Counted from the stretch's first letter, positions 1-7,973 are shown. The stretch is DNA of 27,502 bases from Paenalcaligenes sp021793095 (GCA_027317645.1 DAHVQS010000021.1:1-27502), one strand, 5' to 3'. Numbers and translations are program-made. The notes: generated by a model from the letters alone, not told the origin.

Positions 1-281
1 GCGGACAAGGTGGCATCGTATGCACGACGACGTAATCGCGATACCTCTTGGAGGTCCTGATCCTCGGCCAAACGGGTAATCGCCTCGACGGCACCGTATA
101 TGGCTTTAATAGAATCTGGACCCACCCCCCCTGGGTCAATGACTACCTCGGGCTTGTTGCGCTCAACCGTCTCGGACTGTTCTGTGGCTTGAGTTTCTGC
201 TGAGACCGGTTTTGCATCTTGTTGTGCATAGGCTGTTGCCGAAATGAATGCAACCACCAAAGTGAATACACGCAACAGCAT
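1..281 (-). CDS. Probable TamA-like outer-membrane assembly protein, N-terminal part
   Basis: Only the first ~93 residues are in the window; the gene runs off the left edge. It opens with a clear Sec signal peptide (MLLRVFTLVVAFISATAYA), then a Ser/Thr/Glu-rich linker, then a segment with VVIDPGG and RLAEDQDLQEVSRLRRRAYD. From memory this resembles the start of BamA/TamA-family proteins of Bordetella relatives, which help insert autotransporters and other proteins into the outer membrane; that identity is a recollection, not an alignment. Two adjacent ATG codons exist (284 and 281). An AAGGG motif lies 6 bases before the second, so 281 is chosen. It lies about 30 bases downstream of apbC on the same strand and is probably co-transcribed. 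Confidence 0.6.
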   Translation of the reverse strand, partial: MLLRVFTLVVAFISATAYAQQDAKPVSAETQATEQSETVERNKPEVVIDPGGVGPDSIKAIYGAVEAITRLAEDQDLQEVSRLRRRAYDATLS

Positions 282-312
282 CATTGACCCTTAACTTCAT
301 AAAGAGGATAAA

Positions 313-1395
313 TTAGAGCGGACGAGGCACCACCTTTGGCCTTTTCCATGAGGTGTCCTCAGGCAAGAGGGACACACGTGCTGCCAACTTGGTCGCAATG
401 CCGCGATAAAGCTGAGCCTCGGCACTGTCAGGCGCCGCCAAAACAGTGGGTAAACCAGAATCAGTCTGCTCACGGATGGACATGGCTAGCGGCAATGCGC
501 CCAACCAAGGAACGCCATATTGCTCTGCCATGCCACGGCCACCGCCCTCACCAAAAATAGGCTCGGCATGACCGCACTCGCTGCAGACATGGACCGACAT
601 ATTTTCGACAATACCCAGCACCGGCACATCGACCTCTTGGAACATCCGCAGCCCTTTGCGTGCATCAATCAGAGCGAGATCCTGTGGTGTGGTCACCACG
701 ATGGCACCGACCAATGGCACGCGCTGAGCCATTGTCAAGGCGATATCACCCGTACCGGGTGGCATGTCAATAACCAAATAATCCAAATCGGACCATGCAG
801 TTTGCTGAATGAGCTGCGTCAACGCTTGGGTGGCCATGGGACCGCGCCAAATAGCAGGCGCATCATCGTCAAGTAAAAAACCCAGCGAGTTAGCCTCGAT
901 CTGATGCCCCACCAAAGGCTGCATCATTTTACCATCGAGGGAGCGGGGTTTTTCGTTAACACCCAACATGATTGGCACACTCGGGCCGTAAATGTCGGCG
1001 TCAAGCAGCCCTACTTTAGCCCCTTGTTGTTGCAAGGCCAAGGCCAAATTTACAGATGTTGTACTTTTTCCGACCCCCCCTTTGCCAGAGGCAACCGCTA
1101 TAATGTTCTTAACATTTTCCAATGGCCGCAGCTCACCCTGTACCGCATGTTTTTTGATATCCAGTCCAAACTGCACCGAAGCCAGCTCAACCCCTAACGG
1201 AGCGAGCGCCTCTTGGATACGCGTGCGAAAGACGTCATCACGGTCATCTAGCGGATAGCCCAATTTCAGACCCAATTCCAATCGCTTGCCATCCAACTGC
1301 AGCTGACTGTTTTCATCGGTGACCTCGAGTTTTTTATGCGTATTCGGGTCAATAACACCATTAAGCGCGCTTATAATTTCATTAACTGATAACAT
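313..1395 (-). CDS. apbC: Mrp/ApbC-family iron-sulfur cluster carrier ATPase
   Basis: Cytoplasmic P-loop NTPase of the Mrp/NBP35 family, which carries and delivers Fe-S clusters to apo-proteins. The 360-residue protein has an N-terminal MIP18/DUF59-type domain (about 1-85), a deviant Walker A motif GKGGVGKST at 104-112, a DADIYGPS switch around 132-139, a Walker B-like VIDMPPGTGD around 208-217 and the C-x-x-C pair CSEC at 271-274 that binds the bridging cluster in the dimer. The length is typical of bacterial Mrp with a fused DUF59 domain. It is divergent from a small membrane-protein gene and upstream of the tamA-like gene; apbC beside metG is a common betaproteobacterial arrangement. Confidence 0.95.
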   Translation of the reverse strand: MLSVNEIISALNGVIDPNTHKKLEVTDENSQLQLDGKRLELGLKLGYPLDDRDDVFRTRIQEALAPLGVELASVQFGLDIKKHAVQGELRPLENVKNIIAVASGKGGVGKSTTSVNLALALQQQGAKVGLLDADIYGPSVPIMLGVNEKPRSLDGKMMQPLVGHQIEANSLGFLLDDDAPAIWRGPMATQALTQLIQQTAWSDLDYLVIDMPPGTGDIALTMAQRVPLVGAIVVTTPQDLALIDARKGLRMFQEVDVPVLGIVENMSVHVCSECGHAEPIFGEGGGRGMAEQYGVPWLGALPLAMSIREQTDSGLPTVLAAPDSAEAQLYRGIATKLAARVSLLPEDTSWKRPKVVPRPL

Positions 1396-1491
1396 CGTTG
1401 ATACACTCTATTAAAAACAGCCTACATTTTAATCCGTGGTCACAAGAATAACCGAAACAGACCGCCCAAACTGAAACGAATCTTGTCCTCT

Positions 1492-1776
1492 ATGCAAACT
1501 ATCACACAGATTCTTAGAACGCTATTATTTGCTGCTTTAACTATCTTGGGGATGGTCATGGCCTTGGTATTTATGGTTACCACTCTCATCGCCATGGGCA
1601 TTTTATACATTGTCGCACGTCTTGGCGGGCGTCCTTTTTCTGCGCGTAATTACTGGTCAGAGCGCCGTAGGCATCGCGCTTACCAAGGGTTTAAACCCAA
1701 CTACTCGCGTCACAAGTCATCGACCAAGTCTACCGACAATGATGTCACAGATATTGAAATGCGCGAAATCCCCTAA
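1492..1776 (+). CDS. Small membrane protein of unknown function
   Basis: A 94-residue protein when read from the ATG at 1492; a TTG three codons upstream (1483) is an alternative, and neither has a good ribosome binding site. The first ~40 residues form one long or two short hydrophobic segments rich in Leu, Met and Val, followed by RLGGRPFSARNYW and a strongly basic stretch (SERRRHRAYQGF), so the C-terminus is probably cytoplasmic by the positive-inside rule. The tail is Ser/Thr/Asp-rich. I do not recognise the family. It is divergent from apbC and sits 216 bases upstream of metG. It is judged real because it fills the gap, has a coherent TM-plus-basic layout and no competing frame. Confidence 0.6.
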   Translation: MQTITQILRTLLFAALTILGMVMALVFMVTTLIAMGILYIVARLGGRPFSARNYWSERRRHRAYQGFKPNYSRHKSSTKSTDNDVTDIEMREIP

Positions 1777-1808
1777 TGCAAGGCTAACGTTCGAGCAGTG
1801 ATTCTGCT

Positions 1809-1859
1809 ATGCTCATGATGCCTGTCATCATGGCAGGCTTTGCGTCGTTCAGCAATTAA
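1809..1859 (+). CDS. Candidate Met-rich leader peptide of metG
   Basis: A 16-codon open frame, MLMMPVIMAGFASFSN, with four Met codons among its first eight. It lies 134 bases before metG and upstream of a terminator-like stem at 1927-1953. This is the layout of a transcription attenuator whose leader peptide is rich in the amino acid handled by the downstream enzyme. Against it: there is no convincing Shine-Dalgarno sequence, and part of the ATG richness comes from a CATGATG/CATCATG inverted repeat. The call is an inference and needs comparative support. Confidence 0.35.
   Translation: MLMMPVIMAGFASFSN
1814..1838 (+). promoter_or_regulatory. Two mutually exclusive hairpins in the metG leader
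   Basis: CATGATG (1814-1820) can pair with CATCATG (1826-1832) around the loop CCTGT. Alternatively GCCTG (1820-1824) pairs with CAGGC (1834-1838). The two cannot form together, and both overlap the Met codons of the candidate leader peptide. A further AGCAG/CTGCT stem lies just upstream at about 1795-1809. Confidence 0.4.
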
Positions 1860-1926
1860 TCGCCGTCATTCAATATGGCTTTTCTGCCGATCATCGGGCT
1901 TGCTGCTTTGGCGCCCCACCCATGGC

Positions 1927-1960
1927 GGGCTGTCATTCGGCGGCAGCCCTTTTGTTTCTT
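1927..1960 (+). terminator. Intrinsic terminator or attenuator stem just before metG
   Basis: GGGCTG (1927-1932) pairs with CAGCCC (1944-1949) across an 11-base loop and is followed by TTTTGTTTCTT. It ends about 33 bases before the metG start, so it either terminates the upstream small gene or acts as a metG attenuator. GGGCT at 1896-1900, or GCTGC at 1902-1906, could pair with the 3' arm instead and would block the stem. Confidence 0.55.
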
Positions 1961-1992
1961 ATTACTGCATTAACTTAAACCACAAATAACAC

Positions 1993-4062
1993 ATGTCGCG
2001 CACATTCTTCGTTACTACTGCTTTGCCCTATGCCAACGGCTCTTTTCATATTGGCCACATCATGGAATATATCCAGGCGGATATCTGGGTGCGCTCGATG
2101 CGCATGAGCGGCCATACGGTACATTTTGTGGGTGCTGATGACGCCCATGGTGCGCCGATTATGCTCAAGGCAGAGAGCGAGGGCATCAGCCCGCTCGAGC
2201 TGGTCGAGCGCGTCGCTGCCGAACGCCCCAAATACCTTGACGGTTTTCATATCCAATTTGACCACTGGCATCGTACCAATTCACCCGAAAACATTGAGCT
2301 CTCGCAAAGCATTTACCGTGATCTCAAGGCCGCCGGTTTTATAGAAACCCGTGTCATCGAACAATTTTACGACCCCGTCAAGGGGATGTTCCTGCCCGAC
2401 CGCTACATCAAAGGACAATGCCCTTCCTGTGGGGCCCAAGAGCAATATGGCGACAGCTGTGAAGCCTGTAGTGCGGTCTACCGACCTACCGAGCTGATTA
2501 ACCCTTATTCAACGCTCAGCGGCAGCCAACCCGAATTACGCGAATCCGAGCACTTCTTTTTTAAGCTCTCTGACCCACGTTGCGTACAGTTTTTACAAGA
2601 CTGGACCCACGGCAACGATCCCCAAGGGCAACCGCGCTTACAAGCCGAGGTCCGCGCCAAGACACAAGAATGGTTAGAGATCGATGAGGACGGTCAAGCC
2701 AAGCTTTCTGACTGGGATATCTCGCGCGATGAGCCCTATTTTGGTATCCCCATCCCCGATGCGCCGGGTAAATACTTTTATGTCTGGCTGGATGCGCCGG
2801 TGGGCTATTTGGCGTCTTTGAAAGCTTATTGTGCCAAAAAAGGGCTCGATTATGATGCCATCATCGATCCCGAGGGTGAGACCGAGCAGGTCCATTTTAT
2901 TGGCAAAGACATTGTGTATTTCCATGCGCTCTTTTGGCCCGCCATGCTCAAGTTCTCAGGCCGAAAAACCCCCGATTCATTGCGCGTGCATGGCTTTATC
3001 ACGTTGAGCGGCGAGAAAATGTCCAAAAGCCGTGGCACGGGTATTGACCCGCTCAAATACCTCGATCTGGACATGAATCCTGAGTGGCTACGTTATTACA
3101 TCGCGGCCAAGCTGAATTCACGGGTCGAGGACATCGACTTTAATACCGAGGACTTCATTGTTCGAGTGAACAGCGATTTGGTAGGTAAATACGTCAATAT
3201 TGCTAGCCGTGCCGCCCCTTTTATACAGCGTTTCTTTGAGGGCAAATTAGGCTATAGCGGCGATACCGATGCACTCAAAGAGCAATACAGCAGCCTGGCT
3301 GCTGAGGTTGCTGCCCTCTACGAAAGAGGGGAGTACGGGCGCGCCATCCGCCAAATCATGGGTTTGGCCGACGAAATTAACCAAGCCTTTGACACCGCCA
3401 AGCCCTGGGTGCTGGCCCGTGGCCTCAATGAGGCAGATGCGGCCCAGCGCGAGCAGCTGCAGGATATTTGCTCCCGTGCCTTGGCCGGCTTTAAGGCCCT
3501 GAGCGTGATGTTGGCTCCTGTCTTACCGCAGCTAAGCCAAAAAGTCGCTACCGAGCTTTTTGATATCGAGCACCCTCTACAATGGACCGATGCCGCTCAA
3601 TTGCCCACGCAGGTCAAGCCATTCAAACACCTATTGCAGCGCATTGATGAAAAGCAGGTAGAAGCGCTGCTCGAGCCAGAGCCCGAACCCATCGCCACCC
3701 CTGGAGGTGAGGCCATTGCCGAGACCATCGATATCAAAGACTTTGCCAAGGTGGACTTGCGCATTGCCAAGATTGTGGCCTGTGAGCACGTACCCGACTC
3801 TGATCGACTGCTCAAACTCATGCTGGATATCGGCGAGGATCAACCCCGCCAAGTCTTTGCGGGCATCAAAGGCGCCTATGAGCCCGCCGACCTACAGGGC
3901 AAATACACCGTCATGGTGGCCAACTTGGCCCCACGGAAAATGCGCTTTGGCGTGTCTGAAGGGATGGTATTAGCGGCCAGCCATGCGGATGAAAAAGCCC
4001 ACCCTGGCGTCTACCTGCTTGAACCTCACCCTGGCGTGATTCCAGGCCTACGCATCCGTTAA
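1993..4062 (+). CDS. metG: Methionyl-tRNA synthetase
   Basis: Class I aminoacyl-tRNA synthetase charging tRNA-Met in the cytoplasm. The 689-residue protein has the HIGH signature as HIGH at 19-22 (within PYANGSFHIGHIMEY), a four-cysteine zinc knuckle at 143, 146, 156 and 159 (CPSC...CEAC), and KMSKS at 342-346. It carries a C-terminal EMAP/Trbp111-like tRNA-binding and dimerisation domain from about residue 578 (IDIKDFAKVDLRIAKIV). This is the full-length E. coli-like form. No strong ribosome binding site precedes the ATG, but the N-terminus MSRTFFVTTALPYANG matches the family. The cation diffusion facilitator gene follows in the same direction. Confidence 0.98.
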   Translation: MSRTFFVTTALPYANGSFHIGHIMEYIQADIWVRSMRMSGHTVHFVGADDAHGAPIMLKAESEGISPLELVERVAAERPKYLDGFHIQFDHWHRTNSPENIELSQSIYRDLKAAGFIETRVIEQFYDPVKGMFLPDRYIKGQCPSCGAQEQYGDSCEACSAVYRPTELINPYSTLSGSQPELRESEHFFFKLSDPRCVQFLQDWTHGNDPQGQPRLQAEVRAKTQEWLEIDEDGQAKLSDWDISRDEPYFGIPIPDAPGKYFYVWLDAPVGYLASLKAYCAKKGLDYDAIIDPEGETEQVHFIGKDIVYFHALFWPAMLKFSGRKTPDSLRVHGFITLSGEKMSKSRGTGIDPLKYLDLDMNPEWLRYYIAAKLNSRVEDIDFNTEDFIVRVNSDLVGKYVNIASRAAPFIQRFFEGKLGYSGDTDALKEQYSSLAAEVAALYERGEYGRAIRQIMGLADEINQAFDTAKPWVLARGLNEADAAQREQLQDICSRALAGFKALSVMLAPVLPQLSQKVATELFDIEHPLQWTDAAQLPTQVKPFKHLLQRIDEKQVEALLEPEPEPIATPGGEAIAETIDIKDFAKVDLRIAKIVACEHVPDSDRLLKLMLDIGEDQPRQVFAGIKGAYEPADLQGKYTVMVANLAPRKMRFGVSEGMVLAASHADEKAHPGVYLLEPHPGVIPGLRIR

Positions 4063-4070
4063 CCCCACCT

Positions 4071-4093
4071 CCCGTGACCTGTCGGGTCACGGG
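4071..4093 (+). terminator. Strong hairpin between metG and the CDF gene
   Basis: CCCGTGACC (4071-4079) pairs perfectly with GGTCACGGG (4085-4093) around a 5-base loop: nine base pairs, eight or nine bases after the metG stop. The T-run that follows is poor (GCTTTGATTG), so it may be a leaky terminator or a transcript-stabilising hairpin rather than a full stop. Confidence 0.5.
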
Positions 4094-4122
4094 GCTTTGA
4101 TTGCTCAGCGACTTTTTCTGCA

Positions 4123-5037
4123 ATGACTGAAAACTTTGTTCCCGAAGAAGTACGTACCCAAGCCGCACACCGTTCCACCATGGTGAGTGTGTGGGTCAAT
4201 ATCCTCCTCTCAATACTGCAACTCTTGGTGGGCATACTGGCCAAATCCCAAGCACTGATTGCTGACGCGGTGCACTCTTTTTCAGATCTCATTGCAGACG
4301 GCATCGTCTTGTGGGCCAACAAATACAGCGCCAAGGCGCCGGACGATGATCATCCCTATGGTCACCGCCGTTTTGAAACCGCTGCCACCTTTGCGGTAGG
4401 CGCTATTTTGGTGATTGTAGGGGCCGGGATGATTTGGAACGGCATCAACAAACTCCAACAGCCCGGTGCCTTGGATAAGGTCGGCATGATCGCACTGCCA
4501 GTGGCATTGGTCGCCATCATCGTCAAAGAAAGTCTCTTTCGTTATATGTTGCGCGTGGCCAAGCGCGTTAAATCAACCATGCTGGTCGCCAATGCATGGC
4601 ATGCCCGTTCAGATGCTGCTTCGTCTTTGGTTGTCTCTATCGGGATTATTGCCAACCTGCTCGGGGTACCCATGGCGGATATCCTCGCCGCCATGCTGGT
4701 CGGAGTGATGATTTTACGCATGGGCTGGCGATTTTCCATCGAGGCCTTTCATGACCTCACTGATCGGGCGGTCGACACCGAGACCGAAGAAAGAATCACC
4801 CAACTGGTCAAAACCACGCCTGGGGTACTGGGCTTGCATGATCTGAAAACCCGTAAAATGGGCGATATGATTTGGGTCGAAGTCGACATTGAAATGGATG
4901 CCAAGCTCACCATCAAAGAAGGCCACGACATCGCTGTACAAGCGCGTCGACGGGTCATGGAGGCACTGCCAGTATTGGATGTCATGACCCACTTTGATCC
5001 GGTGGATACCACCACCAAAGAGCTGCTAGACGAATAG
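4123..5037 (+). CDS. Cation diffusion facilitator, probable zinc exporter
   Basis: Inner-membrane metal/proton antiporter of the CDF family. The 304-residue protein has about six membrane helices in residues 20-205 and a cytoplasmic C-terminal dimerisation domain (about 210-300, including GVLGLHDLKTRKMGDMIWVE). The transport site shows the HxxxD pairs H51/D55 (HSFSD) and H161/D165 (HARSD). His in place of the first Asp is typical of zinc-selective CDFs rather than FieF, where it is Asp. The DDDHPYGHRRFE motif at 74-85 is also characteristic. It follows metG by 60 bases. The last codons and stop are duplicated in tandem just after the gene (see repeat). The ion specificity is an inference. Confidence 0.9.
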   Translation: MTENFVPEEVRTQAAHRSTMVSVWVNILLSILQLLVGILAKSQALIADAVHSFSDLIADGIVLWANKYSAKAPDDDHPYGHRRFETAATFAVGAILVIVGAGMIWNGINKLQQPGALDKVGMIALPVALVAIIVKESLFRYMLRVAKRVKSTMLVANAWHARSDAASSLVVSIGIIANLLGVPMADILAAMLVGVMILRMGWRFSIEAFHDLTDRAVDTETEERITQLVKTTPGVLGLHDLKTRKMGDMIWVEVDIEMDAKLTIKEGHDIAVQARRRVMEALPVLDVMTHFDPVDTTTKELLDE

Positions 5038-5056
5038 CAGCGGCTGGACGAATAGC
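5021..5056 (+). repeat. Imperfect 18-bp tandem duplication at the end of the CDF gene
   Basis: Positions 5021-5038 and 5039-5056 match at 16 of 18 bases; both end in GACGAATAGC. The second copy repeats the last codons and stop of the gene just after the real stop, which suggests replication slippage. Confidence 0.85.
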
Positions 5057-5057
5057 T

Positions 5058-6332
5058 TTAGGTCAGTACATCCGCCCAAATGGTGCGCGCCCAGCTGTAG
5101 GTATGCTGGCCCTCTAGAGCGGTGGCATGGGTGGACACCCCACCCGAGCCCTCAACAGGCATCATGGTTTTGTCTTTGGGGCTGTAACGATGCACGCTAG
5201 AGACGTGCATGGCGAGTTCGTCATTGACCAAACTAAAGCAGGTATTGGCATAGATGGGGTCATCGTTGACAGGGCGATCCAACATCAGTGCGGCCACTGC
5301 TGCCGCACATGTTTTTGCATGTTGATTGGCCATATGCCCTGACTTGGGCATCCCTGGAGCCACCTGAATGGCGTCGCCGATCACGTGGATATTGGGGATG
5401 GCCGTCGACTCAAAAGTCAGAAAATCTACCGCACACCAACGCCCTCCCGCATTGGTCAACCCCGTCTGGTGCGCAATATCTCCGGCCCGCATCGGAGGCA
5501 CAAAATTGAGCACATCGGCCTGCTCTTCTTCACCAAACTCAAATAAGACACGGTTTTCGTTGGCCACCACATCAACTGCCCGATACATGGGCACGTACTC
5601 GACAATATCGGGATAAAGCTCGGCCCACGCAGCCTTGAACAGGTCTGGCTTAGAGGCCACATCGGGGTTGGCATCAAAGACGAGCACCTTGGAACGCGGC
5701 TTGTGCTTTTTAAAATATGAAGCAACCGCGCAGGCTCGCTCATAGGGCGCCGGCGGACAACGGAAGGGCACCTCGGGCACGCTGATAATAAAGCGCCCCC
5801 CATCCGGCATGGCCTCAAGCTGCTGGCGCAGCTGCACTGTCTGTGGCCCTGCCTTCCAAGCGTGCATGATTTTCTCTTGGGCTTGGGGGTTGTCCATCCC
5901 GGGGATCTCTTCCCAAAGGAAATCTACCCCAGGCGCCACAATCAGACGATCCCAATCCACGACTTGGCCATTTTCTAAATGCAAAGAACGCTGCTCGGGG
6001 TCAATGGCAGCAACACGCTCGTGCAGCATTTGTACGCCATGGTTTTGCCCTAACTGATAGTCTAAAGTGACATCATCCAGGGTGTAATGGCCCTCGAGCA
6101 CCATATTCGATAGCGGGCATGAGATAAATTTTCGCTGTGGTTCAATCAGTGTGACCTCAATTTGCCCCTGACTAAAGAGGCGCAGGTACTTGGCCGCTGT
6201 GGCCCCTGCAAACCCACCCCCAATCACCACCACATGCCCCGCGGTCGGACGCTGAGCCCACGCCGGCAAGGCATGACTCATCACCGCCAACGCCCCGGCC
6301 GTTTCTAAAAAACGACGTCTATTAAAACTCAT
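5058..6332 (-). CDS. fccB: Flavocytochrome c sulfide dehydrogenase, flavoprotein subunit
   Basis: Periplasmic FAD enzyme that oxidises sulfide and passes electrons to its cytochrome partner. Read from the ATG at 6332 it has 424 residues. That start is preceded by a strong AGGAGG and gives a Tat signal (NRRRFLETAGALAV...AWA), which fits export of a folded flavoprotein. A GGGFAGATAAKYLR dinucleotide-binding motif begins near residue 38. The cysteine in SCPLSN (C72) corresponds to the covalent FAD attachment site, and C192 (FRCPPAPYERAC) and C365 (YANTCFSL) correspond to the redox disulfide known in FccB. A C-terminal FCSD flavin-binding domain completes it. A longer in-frame extension to 6461 exists but overlaps the cytochrome gene and lacks the signal. 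It overlaps the upstream cytochrome gene by 11 bases, so translation is probably coupled. Confidence 0.92.
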   Translation of the reverse strand: MSFNRRRFLETAGALAVMSHALPAWAQRPTAGHVVVIGGGFAGATAAKYLRLFSQGQIEVTLIEPQRKFISCPLSNMVLEGHYTLDDVTLDYQLGQNHGVQMLHERVAAIDPEQRSLHLENGQVVDWDRLIVAPGVDFLWEEIPGMDNPQAQEKIMHAWKAGPQTVQLRQQLEAMPDGGRFIISVPEVPFRCPPAPYERACAVASYFKKHKPRSKVLVFDANPDVASKPDLFKAAWAELYPDIVEYVPMYRAVDVVANENRVLFEFGEEEQADVLNFVPPMRAGDIAHQTGLTNAGGRWCAVDFLTFESTAIPNIHVIGDAIQVAPGMPKSGHMANQHAKTCAAAVAALMLDRPVNDDPIYANTCFSLVNDELAMHVSSVHRYSPKDKTMMPVEGSGGVSTHATALEGQHTYSWARTIWADVLT

Positions 6333-6738
6333 CTGATCCTCCTGACTGCAGCGATGACTGTTGTTGGGCATCAGCGCTGCCCTCTTGCGTGATTGCCGCC
6401 TCAGTGCCCTGTTGTTCGTACCATTGCGCAATGCGGCGCAGCACATCGGCGTCATAGCCACGCGTAATCTGGGTCATCAATACCCCGGGCTCATCAGACT
6501 GATGAAAGCGCTGCATCTGGTCTAGAAACTCGTCTACTGGCCTGCCTGCAATAGGCGGAATCACCTGCCCTGGCAACGCCTGTGTTGTCGCCCCATGACA
6601 GGTCACACATGCCGAGGCCCAGCCCATGGCCTGAAAATCAATCTGCTGAGACTCATCCGCATAAGCTGCCTGCCCCAACAAGCTAACACCCAGTGTCAGC
6701 GCCACCATACCGCTGCGCAAACCCGCGATTTGTGTCAT
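6322..6738 (-). CDS. Monohaem cytochrome c, partner of the sulfide dehydrogenase
   Basis: Secreted class I c-type cytochrome of 138 residues. It has a Sec signal peptide (residues 1-27, ending QAAYA), one haem site CVTCH at 44-48 and a plausible distal Met ligand at M88 (PGVLMTQ). Residues after about 115 form a low-complexity Gln/Ser tail (SADAQQQSSLQSGG). The start has a good AGGAGG-type site a few bases upstream. Its stop overlaps the start of the flavoprotein gene, as in two-subunit FccAB/SoxEF systems, so it most likely takes electrons from that subunit. The low-complexity tail is unusual for the family. Confidence 0.88.
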   Translation of the reverse strand: MTQIAGLRSGMVALTLGVSLLGQAAYADESQQIDFQAMGWASACVTCHGATTQALPGQVIPPIAGRPVDEFLDQMQRFHQSDEPGVLMTQITRGYDADVLRRIAQWYEQQGTEAAITQEGSADAQQQSSLQSGGSDEF

Positions 6739-6975
6739 CCCTACCTCCTAAAGCGGCCCTATAGACGCACCCGCCCACGGCCCTACCTTTTATTACTTTT
6801 ACACTCTATGTGCGATTATTACCCCTTGGTTAGCTTAACTAAAAGCCCCCTGCTGGCTCAGCACCCTCACCATGGACGCAACGAGCCCGCCACCAGACAC
6901 AGCCATGGCCGCGAAAAAACAGCAATACAAAGGGAAAATCACGGCAAGAAGAGCGCCAGACGTGCAAAAAGAGTT

Positions 6976-7049
6976 TGGAGCGGGTGAAGGGGATCGAACC
7001 CTCGTCTCAAGCATGGGAGGCTTGCGTTCTACCATTGAACTACACCCGC
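6976..7049 (-). tRNA. tRNA-Gly (anticodon CCC)
   Basis: Full cloverleaf on the minus strand. The acceptor stem GCGGGTG pairs with CACCCGC, the discriminator is T and the terminal CCA is encoded. The D-arm contains AGTTCAATGGTAGAAC, the anticodon stem is CAAGC/GCTTG with loop CTCCCAT (anticodon CCC), and the T-arm is GAGGGTTCGATCCCCTTC-like. It is 74 nt long. A weak AGCC/GGCT stem with a short T-run at about 6841-6858 could end its transcript. Confidence 0.97.
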
Positions 7050-7154
7050 ACGGTGCACATAAAAGATAAAATATACCAAAAAAATAACAAAATAGCTATT
7101 TCAATGGGTTCAGTGCTAGAATTGCTCAGTGCAAAAAGTACCGAATATCTTGTC

Positions 7155-7826
7155 ATGACCAAAACCCAAACCCGCATTCGTAGCTTCGTCACACAGCGTG
7201 CTCACATCACCCCGGGCCAGGCCCGCGCCCTACAAAAACTCAAACCCATCTGGGGCCTGCCCTATCAGGATCAACCCGTGGACCTTGCCGAGGTCTTTGG
7301 TCGCGATGCACCCACCTCTATTGAGGTCGGCTCGGGTATGGGCGAGGCAACCATAGAAATCGCTCAGCAACACCCGGATGAGAATTTCATTGCCATCGAG
7401 GTCTTTGAGGCTGGCGTAGGTGCCCTGTTACGACGCATCGAAGAGCACAACTGTCACAACCTGCGCGTCATTCAACACGATGCCGTCGAGGTGTTGCAGC
7501 ATATGATAGCGCCCCAAAGCCTGACCGCCATTCGGGTCTTTTTCCCTGACCCATGGCCTAAAAAAAGACACCATAAACGCCGTCTCATCCAGCCTCCTTT
7601 TGTGGCCTTAGCCAGCTCGCGACTCCAGTCCGGAGGGCATTTCCATTGTGCTACTGATTGGGAGGATTACGCATGGCAAATGCTCGAGGTTTTGAGCCAA
7701 GCGTCTGAGCTGCAAAACCGTTATGCTGATTTTGCGCCCCGCGGCGATCGGCCCATGACCAAATTCGAAAAGCGTGGACGGCGCTTGGGCCACGGTGTCT
7801 GGGATCTGGTGTTTGATAAAATCTAA
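7155..7826 (+). CDS. trmB: tRNA (guanine-N7)-methyltransferase
   Basis: SAM-dependent enzyme that makes m7G46 in the variable loop of tRNAs. It has 223 residues when started at the ATG at 7155 (MTKTQTRIRSFVTQRAHIT). The SAM-binding loop is EVGSGMGE at 57-64, the tRNA-contact/catalytic motif FPDPWPKKRHHKRR is near 130-143, and the C-terminal signature TKFEKRGRRLGHGVWDL is present. The frame is open further upstream to 6975, but that part crosses the tRNA-Gly gene on the other strand and cannot be coding. No clear Shine-Dalgarno is visible. thiS follows 147 bases downstream. Confidence 0.95.
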   Translation: MTKTQTRIRSFVTQRAHITPGQARALQKLKPIWGLPYQDQPVDLAEVFGRDAPTSIEVGSGMGEATIEIAQQHPDENFIAIEVFEAGVGALLRRIEEHNCHNLRVIQHDAVEVLQHMIAPQSLTAIRVFFPDPWPKKRHHKRRLIQPPFVALASSRLQSGGHFHCATDWEDYAWQMLEVLSQASELQNRYADFAPRGDRPMTKFEKRGRRLGHGVWDLVFDKI

Positions 7827-7888
7827 TCCCAGATGAGTGCCGCACCCGCACGGTCATCAAAACAATACAAATGAAGTAAAATCAATAT

Positions 7889-7934
7889 AGCCCCTGCCAC
7901 AGGGCTCTCCCTAGGCAGGCGGTCATCCGCTTTT
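7889..7934 (+). promoter_or_regulatory. Hairpin-rich spacer between trmB and thiS
   Basis: AGCCC/GGGCT and CCTGCC/GGCAGG inverted repeats overlap and are mutually exclusive, and they are followed by GCGG-TCAT-CCGC-TTTT. This may be a weak trmB terminator or a thiS leader. I looked for the TPP-riboswitch core (CTGAGA, ACCTGAT...) and did not find it. Confidence 0.35.
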
Positions 7935-7973
7935 CGATGCACTCACCCTGATGGGTAGAAATTGGTAGAGAAA

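Noticed and set aside
1777..1992. T-box or SAM riboswitch before metG
   Set aside because: No T-box sequence or SAM aptamer core is visible; the leader-peptide model fits better.
6333..6461. N-terminal extension of the sulfide dehydrogenase flavoprotein frame
   Set aside because: It overlaps the cytochrome gene, lacks a signal, and the ATG at 6332 has a strong ribosome binding site and a Tat signal.
6835..7035. 66-residue minus-strand frame over the tRNA-Gly 3' side
   Set aside because: It starts inside the tRNA gene and has no recognisable content.
6975..7154. N-terminal extension of the trmB reading frame
   Set aside because: It crosses the tRNA-Gly gene on the opposite strand and does not resemble TrmB; the ATG at 7155 gives the normal N-terminus.
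7840..7973. TPP riboswitch before thiS
   Set aside because: None of the conserved THI-box cores is present; only generic hairpins are seen.
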